This document shows, piece by piece, positions 13,103 through 18,902 of a stretch of DNA of 26,731 nt. This DNA comes from a virus, in IMG/VR virus record IMGVR_UViG_3300030098_006179, positions 1 through 26,731 of that record. One strand, written 5' to 3'. The notes under the pieces were generated by a model. It was not told the origin of the DNA. It saw only the letters and a list, made by a program, of their open reading frames with translations, and did no database searches. The position numbers were made by a program, and so were the translations under genes. Positions within the stretch are counted from its first letter, which is position 1; every line of letters begins with the position of its first letter.

Positions 13103-13285
13103 ATGAAAAAACTGTATAAAGTAGAACTGAATGAGATCCACTGTGCCACGTTTGAGGTTGAAGCAACCAGCGAGCATGACGCAGTAAACGAAGTGTTAGA
13201 CGGTGCGGGAGACTTGGTGCATAGCGAGTATTCCTACACACCCGACAATGATGCTGTGCGTAGCGTTACCTGTAAGGAGGACTAA
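13103..13285 (+). CDS. Small DpnD/PcfM-like protein
   Basis: 60 residues: LYKVELNEIHCATFEVEATSEHDA, then an acidic end. The pattern (aromatic-K-V, beta strand, V-E-A, helix with A) is like small DpnD/PcfM-type proteins of unknown function and resembles the genes at 13914 and 15209. Begins 1 nt after the lysin stop. Confidence 0.65.
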   Translation: MKKLYKVELNEIHCATFEVEATSEHDAVNEVLDGAGDLVHSEYSYTPDNDAVRSVTCKED

Positions 13286-13286
13286 A

Positions 13287-13532
13287 ATGAAAGCCATAAT
13301 TGAAATTGAACTAGGAAACGAAGCATTTGGAAACAATGACGCAGAGCGTTTGTTTGAGATGCGACAAGTAATGGAAAAGCTAATGGACAATGCCACGCAG
13401 ATTATGGCGGCGAGCGTTGGCGACTTTGTAACAGCGCAAGACTATAACGGTAACACAGTTGCGCGAATGGACATTGTTGAAGGCGATGTAAAAGCTAAAA
13501 AGGTTTATGGATTAGAAAATCATAATTATTAA
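13287..13532 (+). CDS. Small hypothetical protein
   Basis: 81 residues from ATG 13287, which has a full Shine-Dalgarno site (AAGGAGGA) overlapping the end of the upstream gene; a longer frame from 13203 is rejected for that reason. Sequence: MKAIIEIELGNEAFGNNDAERL, helix, then QDYNGNTVARMDI. The D-x-NGN-x-V-x-x-(M/I) ending recurs in many small phage proteins of unknown role. Confidence 0.7.
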   Translation: MKAIIEIELGNEAFGNNDAERLFEMRQVMEKLMDNATQIMAASVGDFVTAQDYNGNTVARMDIVEGDVKAKKVYGLENHNY

Positions 13533-13533
13533 A

Positions 13534-13797
13534 ATGAGCGATTATTGGACAGGTTTAGTTAATTATAAGCAAGGAAAAGAACATAAGTATTTCCGCGCAC
13601 AATTAGATGACAATGGCGAAGCCATAGAAAGCACCATCTGTGAAATTAACTTTACAGAGGAGCGAGACAGAATTAAAGAGCAGATTCAACACGACATTGA
13701 CTGTTACATTAGTTCACAGCCTTACGGCGACGAAAACGAACAATTGATTTCTGACCTCCAGACCATTATAGTAAACAACTTTAAGGGCTTTGAATAG
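13534..13797 (+). CDS. Small acidic hypothetical protein
   Basis: 87 residues, acidic, mostly helical C-terminal half (ERDRIKEQIQHDIDCYISS). 1 nt after the upstream stop. Followed directly by repeat hairpin copy 6. Not recognised. Confidence 0.65.
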   Translation: MSDYWTGLVNYKQGKEHKYFRAQLDDNGEAIESTICEINFTEERDRIKEQIQHDIDCYISSQPYGDENEQLISDLQTIIVNNFKGFE

Positions 13798-13802
13798 TTG
13801 AC

Positions 13803-13841
13803 TTTTTGGCACGGGGGCGGCTGCCGATTTCGTGCCAATTT
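13803..13841. repeat. 39-bp repeat hairpin, copy 6
   Basis: TTTTTGGCACG, 17-nt centre with GCTGC, CGTGCCAATTT, then GCAAGGGG; preceded by TTGAC that starts right at the stop of the gene before. Confidence 0.87.
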
Positions 13842-13879
13842 GCAAGGGGAATTTTTTTCATTTTTTTTGCATTTTGTTC

Positions 13880-13907
13880 TTGTAATTTTCTGCCGATCTG
13901 CTATACT
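13880..13907 (+). promoter_or_regulatory. Promoter, leaderless type
   Basis: TTGTAA (13880-13885), 16 bp, TATACT (13902-13907), CTACGC, ATG 13914. Related over about 65 bp to the promoter at 10360. Confidence 0.82.
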
Positions 13908-13913
13908 CTACGC

Positions 13914-14093
13914 ATGATGATTGAGAACGAAAGCATCTTTAAGGTTACATTCACCAATGACAGCACTGTATTCATTAAGGCAATGGACAAGGCCCATGCT
14001 CGCCGCATTGTAGAGCGCGCTGGTAGGCAATGGCTCTCAGGAGAACAAACGGTTGATATGATTATTAAAAAGATTGAGAAAGTTGAACAGTAG
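13914..14093 (+). CDS. Small DpnD/PcfM-like protein
   Basis: 59 residues from ATG 13914, set by the promoter. IFKVTFTNDSTVFIKAMDKAHARRI matches LFRV...HIRAYDLAHAKRI of the gene at 15209, so these are paralogs. The stop TAG lies inside the left arm of the following palindrome. Function unknown. Confidence 0.68.
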   Translation: MMIENESIFKVTFTNDSTVFIKAMDKAHARRIVERAGRQWLSGEQTVDMIIKKIEKVEQ

Positions 14094-14125
14094 GACTACG
14101 GATGTCCTACCCCATATGTTATACT
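14090..14125 (+). promoter_or_regulatory. Palindromic -35 element, copy B
   Basis: GTAGGAC (14090-14096), TACGGAT, GTCCTAC (14104-14110), perfect arms; then TATACT (14120-14125), GTACGC, ATG 14132. The loop occupies the -35 hexamer position. Confidence 0.8.
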
Positions 14126-14131
14126 GTACGC

Positions 14132-14419
14132 ATGAAAACAATTAAGAACATGAAAAACCTATTATCAGAATTAAGCCCAGAGAACTGGAAAAAGTACGCC
14201 AACGCAGTAGCAGACGGTGCAACTCACGCACGGTTTACCTACGCTGACGGCAGCTTTCACCCTTACCCTATTGAGAAAATCAATCACGGCATGAACGCAC
14301 ACCGCCTCTCAAGCCTTGGCTTGGTACTGGTCAAAGTAACCAAAGAAGGTACGGAAACGCTTGCCCGTTTAACCTTTTGGAATAGCTTTGTGGATGACCG
14401 CGAGATTAACCCCCACTAA
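14132..14419 (+). CDS. Hypothetical protein, 95 aa
   Basis: Start at ATG 14132, 6 nt after the -10 box; the frame extends upstream but through the promoter. Lys/Asn-rich N terminus, then ARFTYADGSFHPYPIEKINHGMNAHRLSSLG and a beta-like end. Not recognised. Confidence 0.68.
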   Translation: MKTIKNMKNLLSELSPENWKKYANAVADGATHARFTYADGSFHPYPIEKINHGMNAHRLSSLGLVLVKVTKEGTETLARLTFWNSFVDDREINPH

Positions 14420-14426
14420 AGATTAT

Positions 14427-14470
14427 TGTGAATAACTTTATCTGGCAAAAACTGACAAAACCTTTATAGT
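14427..14470 (+). promoter_or_regulatory. TGTGAATAA box and putative promoter
   Basis: TGTGAATAACTTT at 14427-14439 recurs at 10978 and 11961 and matches the loose DnaA-box pattern TGTGNAWAA. CTGGCA (14442-14447) and TATAGT (14465-14470) may be the promoter, 9 nt before ATG 14480. Confidence 0.5.
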
Positions 14471-14479
14471 AAACGAACA

Positions 14480-14989
14480 ATGAACGCACAAAGTACCAGC
14501 GGATACGGACAGAGCATGGACAACTCCACCCAGTATTGGAGCATCTCGAACGGCAAGGGATTGCCTCAAATGTTTTGGGATTGGTGGAAGAAGAACCAAG
14601 ACACCAAGTTTCGTGTTACCTATACGCGACACGCAAACGAACAGCACAACGATGATTTCACTGGCGAACTCAAGGCAGACCGCTGGATTATGGATGACTT
14701 TTATTTGCGCGACAATCCCACCGAGGTGGTAGAATGTCACTATGACATGAACGACACCACGCGCCCCCGCAAGTTTATTATGAACTTACCTTTTTATAAC
14801 AAGGACACGGACAGTGCAGAATGGAATCCTGTTTGGAACTACTGCGTTGCATTTGCTGCCAACAACGTAGACCCGAACCACCTTGAGGTTGTCACCGTTT
14901 GGAAAAGGCGTGACGGTCACAGGGGCAACCCTAATCAGCGCAACAAGTATTCCAAGGGTGTAGGAACGCCTAAAGAATTTCAGCGATAA
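14480..14989 (+). CDS. Hypothetical protein, 169 aa
   Basis: Trp/Asn-rich soluble protein (QMFWDWWKKNQDTKFRVTYTRH), basic at the C terminus (RRDGHRGNPNQRNKYSKG). No signal peptide. No family recognised. The next frame is a micropeptide 20 nt downstream. Confidence 0.68.
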   Translation: MNAQSTSGYGQSMDNSTQYWSISNGKGLPQMFWDWWKKNQDTKFRVTYTRHANEQHNDDFTGELKADRWIMDDFYLRDNPTEVVECHYDMNDTTRPRKFIMNLPFYNKDTDSAEWNPVWNYCVAFAANNVDPNHLEVVTVWKRRDGHRGNPNQRNKYSKGVGTPKEFQR

Positions 14990-15009
14990 GATAGAAGAGA
15001 GAAAAGAGA

Positions 15010-15084
15010 ATGTTAGTTATTACCTTTGTTTGTATATTAATTATTTTTATAGGAATCTGGAATGAGCTTCAAAAATTTAACTAA
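15010..15084 (+). CDS. 24-residue membrane micropeptide
   Basis: MLVITFVCILIIFIGIWNEL plus QKFN: one transmembrane helix with a short polar end. Purine-rich AGAAGAGAGAAAAGAG precedes ATG 15010 and can serve as a ribosome binding site. Same length and style as the frame at 9993. Could be a holin-like or regulatory membrane peptide; unproven. Confidence 0.5.
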   Translation: MLVITFVCILIIFIGIWNELQKFN

Positions 15085-15096
15085 AAGCTGTTGACA

Positions 15097-15135
15097 TTTT
15101 TGGCACGGGGGCGGCTGCACGGCGCGTGCCAATTT
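15097..15135. repeat. 39-bp repeat hairpin, copy 7
   Basis: TTTTTGGCACG, 17-nt centre with GCTGC, CGTGCCAATTT, then GCAAGGGGA as in copy 6; preceded by TTGACA. Confidence 0.87.
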
Positions 15136-15165
15136 GCAAGGGGATTTTTTTTTAACTTTCTTTTT

Positions 15166-15202
15166 GGTGGGACTGCGGATGTCCTACCCTGTGTGCTATC
15201 AT
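15166..15202 (+). promoter_or_regulatory. Palindromic -35 element, copy C
   Basis: GGTGGGAC (15166-15173), TGCGGAT, GTCCTACC (15181-15188), one G-T; 8 bp; TATCAT (15197-15202), AGTCGC, ATG 15209. Confidence 0.8.
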
Positions 15203-15208
15203 AGTCGC

Positions 15209-15418
15209 ATGATGAAAATGAAAGAGAAACTGTTCAGAGTAAAGATTGCCCTCTGGCGCAAAGCCCAACCCACCCGCAGCACCCACATCAGGGCATATGA
15301 CTTGGCCCACGCCAAGAGAATCAGTAACCGTCTATTTGGGACATTGGGCGTAACAGTAGAACCCGCCAAACCCTTTCCCCGATTTGATGGAAAAAAAATT
15401 GGAGAATTTAACAGGTAG
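15209..15418 (+). CDS. Small DpnD/PcfM-like basic protein
   Basis: 69 residues from ATG 15209 (MMKMKEKLFRVKIALW...). An upstream extension to 15134 would run through the promoter and is rejected. Paralog of the gene at 13914. The stop lies inside the left arm of palindrome copy D. Confidence 0.66.
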   Translation: MMKMKEKLFRVKIALWRKAQPTRSTHIRAYDLAHAKRISNRLFGTLGVTVEPAKPFPRFDGKKIGEFNR

Positions 15419-15450
15419 GACAGCGGATGTCTTACCCCCTATGCTATACT
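15414..15450 (+). promoter_or_regulatory. Palindromic -35 element, copy D
   Basis: GGTAGGAC (15414-15421), AGCGGAT, GTCTTACC (15429-15436), one G-T; 8 bp; TATACT (15445-15450), AGACGC. Here the ATG is not at +1 but at 15469, leaving a leader of about 12 nt ending AAAAGATT. Confidence 0.78.
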
Positions 15451-15468
15451 AGACGCAGTTAAAAGATT

Positions 15469-15621
15469 ATGAAAGACAACAAAAACGAGTTCAAGAAAGA
15501 CCTCCACGAGTGGCTGGCAGAGATGAAAAGAAGGCGTGAGATTAACCGCAAGCGCGATGAAGAACAAGCGCGTTGGGATACTCAGTTCAACGCCCCACTC
15601 AACCTGAAAGACAGGGACTAA
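15469..15621 (+). CDS. Small charged hypothetical protein
   Basis: 50 residues, helical and strongly charged (WLAEMKRRREINRKRDEEQARW). First of four small genes each preceded by (A)AGATT directly before ATG. Not recognised. Confidence 0.62.
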   Translation: MKDNKNEFKKDLHEWLAEMKRRREINRKRDEEQARWDTQFNAPLNLKDRD

Positions 15622-15627
15622 AAGATT

Positions 15628-15777
15628 ATGAAGAACCAAGAAATGGAATTGATAAACGACAACGGCACTTGGAAGATTAAGTGGAACGATGGATTTGAAC
15701 GCAACTTTGAATCCTTCTTTGAGGCAAGGCTTCACTTTGTAGCTTTGGTGAATCAACAAATTGCAATGGAGCGTTAA
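15628..15777 (+). CDS. Small hypothetical protein
   Basis: 49 residues (MKNQEMELINDNGTWKIKW...). Start 6 nt after the upstream stop with AAAAGATTATG. Alternating beta pattern then an amphipathic helix. Not recognised. Confidence 0.62.
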   Translation: MKNQEMELINDNGTWKIKWNDGFERNFESFFEARLHFVALVNQQIAMER

Positions 15778-15781
15778 GATT

Positions 15782-15940
15782 ATGAACGATATAACGATAA
15801 CAGAAAACGGAGCCGCTCTAGTAGACGGCACAGAATACCCCATTCACAGCATTGACTACGCGGGCTGTGAAGCAATCACAATCCCCACGTTGGATTTAAT
15901 TTCCTACGATGAGGGCGAAACATGGAGAGAGATTGAATAG
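15782..15940 (+). CDS. Small acidic hypothetical protein
   Basis: 52 residues (MNDITITENGAALVDGTEY...), acidic, beta-like. Start 4 nt after the upstream stop (TAAGATTATG). Not recognised. Confidence 0.6.
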   Translation: MNDITITENGAALVDGTEYPIHSIDYAGCEAITIPTLDLISYDEGETWREIE

Positions 15941-15951
15941 TATAAAAGATT

Positions 15952-16188
15952 ATGAGTAACATACATGAAAGTTGGATTGCGCGCAACATTAAGTTGGGTG
16001 CGATATACTTAAACGCAAACGATATGCGTGAGATACGAGTGCTTGCAAAGATACCATGCCAAGGCGTATGGTTTGAGTACGCCGATGGCTCTGGCTATGG
16101 CGAGACGCTGCGTTATGGTGACGTACTGTACGCCAAGCTTGACGAGGTAGAAGATTACCTTGAAGATTCTCTGGCTGCCAGTGCATAA
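15952..16188 (+). CDS. Small SH3-like protein, paralog of the gene at 8514
   Basis: 78 residues: IKLGAIYLNANDMREIRVLAK then VWFEYADGSGYGETLRYGDV and an acidic tail. Shares G-x-(L/I)-Y-x-N and I-R-V with the 8514 product. Preceded by AAAAGATTATG. Last gene of the small-gene run; a terminator follows. Confidence 0.66.
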   Translation: MSNIHESWIARNIKLGAIYLNANDMREIRVLAKIPCQGVWFEYADGSGYGETLRYGDVLYAKLDEVEDYLEDSLAASA

Positions 16189-16202
16189 CCAGAGCTAACA
16201 GA

Positions 16203-16241
16203 CCCCCCCCTTTTTGAAAACTAGCAAAAGGGGTTTTTTTT
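16203..16241 (+). terminator. Rho-independent terminator
   Basis: A run of eight C then TTTTTG (16203-16216) pairs with CAAAAGGGG (16225-16233), followed by eight T. Confidence 0.85.
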
Positions 16242-16320
16242 ATATACAGTCGGGGGAGGGTAATTTAGATGTCCACAGGTTTTTCGATTTAGGTGTTTTT
16301 AATTTATCGTTTATTTTTTA

Positions 16321-16349
16321 TTGCAAAATGATGGTTTTGGTGGTACTAT
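16321..16349 (+). promoter_or_regulatory. Sigma-70-like promoter
   Basis: TTGCAA (16321-16326), 17 bp, TACTAT (16344-16349), 8 nt before ATG 16358. Confidence 0.75.
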
Positions 16350-16357
16350 TTATTACT

Positions 16358-16630
16358 ATGGAGAAATTAGATAAACAATGGTTAGTTTTTGAAGCTTTTG
16401 GGGTAAATTTTCCTTGGAAAGATATTAAGGAACTCAGTGATGAAGACTTAGATTATCTGCATAACAAGGCGGACGAAGCCAAAAAGCGCCACGAGGCTGC
16501 GGTAGAACAGCAAAAACAGCAGCAGCAACAACAAATGGCTGCTATGCAAGCAGCACAGGCAGCACAACAGCAAGGCGGTGGAGGAAATATTATTACCCCA
16601 AACCAAGCATACAGCTTTGACCAGCCTTAA
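16358..16630 (+). CDS. Gln/Ala-rich small protein
   Basis: 90 residues. N-terminal part (WLVFEAFGVNFPWKDIKELSDEDLDYL) is followed by a charged helix and a Gln-rich coiled stretch (residues 53-72, mostly Q, A and M), then a Gly loop. A longer frame from 16214 is rejected because the promoter and ATG 16358 lie inside it. The position at the border of the late region would suit a virion or assembly protein, but that is inference. Confidence 0.68.
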   Translation: MEKLDKQWLVFEAFGVNFPWKDIKELSDEDLDYLHNKADEAKKRHEAAVEQQKQQQQQQMAAMQAAQAAQQQGGGGNIITPNQAYSFDQP

Positions 16631-16725
16631 TTGAAAAAAGTATTCAATACTATACAATTATTCTGTTTGACAGCCTACTATTTAGTTAGGACTGTTTTTG
16701 TTGGTTTGTATTCTTTTATAACTAA

Positions 16726-16731
16726 TATAAT
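16726..16731 (+). promoter_or_regulatory. Possible -10 box of the glycosyltransferase gene
   Basis: TATAAT 9 nt before ATG 16741. No well-spaced -35 box; TTGGTT at 16701 would need a 19-bp spacer. Late genes may use the phage sigma-like factor. Confidence 0.4.
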
Positions 16732-16740
16732 AAAAAAAGA

Positions 16741-18894
16741 ATGAACTTATTATTTGACAGAGTATATGTAATAAATTTAAAAAGAAGACCAGACAAGTTG
16801 GCACATGTAATGGACCAACTTGCTAAACACGATATTCTAGGAAGCATTCCCGTAGAGGTCATTCCGGGCGTTGATGGTCAGTCAGAAGTCAATGAAGAAT
16901 TTTTGGCTGCTAATAATTATAAAATATATAATAAATGGAATGATCCGTGGTGGGGACGCACAAGCCTAAAAGGTGAAATTGGCTGTAACATTACTCATCA
17001 CAAAATTTGGGAAAAAGTATCAAAACTAGACGAAAATATACTAGTCTTAGAAGATGATATAGTATTAGAGAATGATTTCTTTAATAAAACTCTAGAAATA
17101 GCACCCCAAGTCAAAAAATTAGACTTTGATTTTCTTTATATAGGTAGAAAAGCTATATTCCCCGAAAAAGAAGAAAAACTTACTGATTTATTATTAATTC
17201 CAGATTATAGCTATTGGACTTGCGCTTATGTAATCACACCACAAGGAGCAAAAAAATTATCAGAAGGTGGATACGAAAAAAATATCAATGTTCCCACCGA
17301 CGAATATCTACCTTATATGTATGGTGCGCCACATGACTCTGCAAAAAACATATTTAGCTGCGAACAAAATTTAAAAGCTTATGCATTGATAGAAAATTTA
17401 GGAGACCCTCACGACGAAGCTTTTACAGACAGTGAAACAGAAAAATCTGAACCCTATCAAATTTCTGACAGAGATGACGCCAAAGTGTTTGCGTTTGCTA
17501 CAGAGTCTAATGATGGCCTCAAAATGCTCTATGAGAGCAGTTTAAAGTATGGTGTGCCATTAGAGTACGCCGGTTTAAATGAAGAGTGGACGGGCGGAGA
17601 CACCTCAAGACTCGACTATCCCGGAGGAGGTCAGAAAGTAAATATATTAAAACAAACCATCAAAAATCTGCCCGACGATCAGCTAGTTATTTTTACAGAC
17701 GGTTATGATGTTTTATATAATGATGGATTAAATACAATTATTAAAAAATTTAAGACTTTTGACACAAAAGTGCTTTTTGGAGCAGAGGTTGCTTGTTGGC
17801 CTGACGAAAATTTAAAAACAGACTATCCAGAAGTAGATTCGCCATTAAAATATTTAAACTCAGGAGTAATTATTGGTTATGTAGAAGAATTAAAAAGAAT
17901 TACTAATGAAGACATTAGCGACACTGATGACGACCAACTATATTATACTAAAAAATATTTATCCGGTGAGTTTGACATCAAATTAGACCATAATTGTGAA
18001 ATAATTCAAAATTTAGCAGAATTTGATCAAGTTCAAATAAATAAACTAAAATCAAAATTATACAATACCCTTTTTAATACTACTCCCTCTATAATTCATG
18101 GCAACGGAGACGTTAATGTAAAAATGTCTCTTTTAAGAATGTTTAATTTTTTAATAAACTTTAAAAACCATTATGGATACACTCCTGTTAATGAAATCGA
18201 GGTAAATGAGTTGCCGAAAATTGCTTACAGCATAAATGTTACAGAAACTCCAAAAACGATTGAGGAAAGTCTGAAAAATTTACTTTCTGTTGATTACGAC
18301 AGAGAAAAAATATCTTTGCACTTAAATATGGGTCACGAAAGCAAGCTTGAAGTCACTCACGCCGTTATGGAACAACTTATGAGTTTTGGAAAGTTCTTTT
18401 ATACCGAAAATCACAAAAAAACTAATATTTTAAAAGAAAATCCATTAAAAGAGTTTTTAGAACAAGATGTTGATTATTTATTTACTATTGATAGTGATTG
18501 TAGAATAACTGAGCCTGAGATTTTACAAAAATTAATAAAAAATAATAAAACATGTGTTTCTCCTTTATTGAGGCACGAAGATTGTTTATTTTCTAATTTT
18601 TGGCACGGACAAAAAAGAGATTTTAAAATTCAACAAAGTTCAGTAAGAATGCCCAACTCAGACGAGCCTGATGAATATGCAGCAATCTGGGATAGAGTTT
18701 TAAGCGGATGTTTCAATGTTTTATTTGTTGATAAGTGTTTTTTAATGAAAAAAGAGATTTTGCCTAAAATTCAAGACTTTTACCGTAAAAATAACGAAGG
18801 CAATCCAGATAAAATTAACTTTTGTGCTAATATGGTAAATGAAGGCGTTCACATGTATTTAGATAACCAGCACGAATACGGAATAATTGTGTAA
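16741..18894 (+). CDS. Tandem glycosyltransferase: GT25 domain plus PLOD-like GT and accessory domains
   Basis: 717 residues in three blocks. (1) About 1-225: GT25 glycosyltransferase (LPS and collagen galactosyltransferase family) with VYVINLKRRPDKL (8-20) and VLEDDIVLE (102-110, the acidic catalytic/metal motif). (2) About 245-480: the glycosyltransferase domain of PLOD collagen lysyl hydroxylases, with FATESNDG, WTGGD (283-287), GGGQK (295-299), metal-binding FTDGYD (318-323), ACWPDE (351-356), YLNSG (371-375), TDDDQLYYTKKY and HGNG (453-456). (3) About 493-717: the inactive-looking GT-like accessory domain of PLOD, with DYLFTIDSDCRIT (578-590), SPLLRH, SNFWHG (618-623) and a final NQHEYG (709-714). 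In animal PLOD the Fe/2-oxoglutarate hydroxylase domain follows; here the protein ends. Likely adds sugars to a phage or host glycan or protein; the next gene is a candidate substrate. Confidence 0.8.
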   Translation: MNLLFDRVYVINLKRRPDKLAHVMDQLAKHDILGSIPVEVIPGVDGQSEVNEEFLAANNYKIYNKWNDPWWGRTSLKGEIGCNITHHKIWEKVSKLDENILVLEDDIVLENDFFNKTLEIAPQVKKLDFDFLYIGRKAIFPEKEEKLTDLLLIPDYSYWTCAYVITPQGAKKLSEGGYEKNINVPTDEYLPYMYGAPHDSAKNIFSCEQNLKAYALIENLGDPHDEAFTDSETEKSEPYQISDRDDAKVFAFATESNDGLKMLYESSLKYGVPLEYAGLNEEWTGGDTSRLDYPGGGQKVNILKQTIKNLPDDQLVIFTDGYDVLYNDGLNTIIKKFKTFDTKVLFGAEVACWPDENLKTDYPEVDSPLKYLNSGVIIGYVEELKRITNEDISDTDDDQLYYTKKYLSGEFDIKLDHNCEIIQNLAEFDQVQINKLKSKLYNTLFNTTPSIIHGNGDVNVKMSLLRMFNFLINFKNHYGYTPVNEIEVNELPKIAYSINVTETPKTIEESLKNLLSVDYDREKISLHLNMGHESKLEVTHAVMEQLMSFGKFFYTENHKKTNILKENPLKEFLEQDVDYLFTIDSDCRITEPEILQKLIKNNKTCVSPLLRHEDCLFSNFWHGQKRDFKIQQSSVRMPNSDEPDEYAAIWDRVLSGCFNVLFVDKCFLMKKEILPKIQDFYRKNNEGNPDKINFCANMVNEGVHMYLDNQHEYGIIV

Positions 18895-18902
18895 AATACA
18901 TT

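Noticed and set aside
13806-13913. Upstream extension of the 13914 gene
   Set aside because: Would translate the repeat hairpin and the promoter; ATG 13914 is 6 nt after the -10 box.
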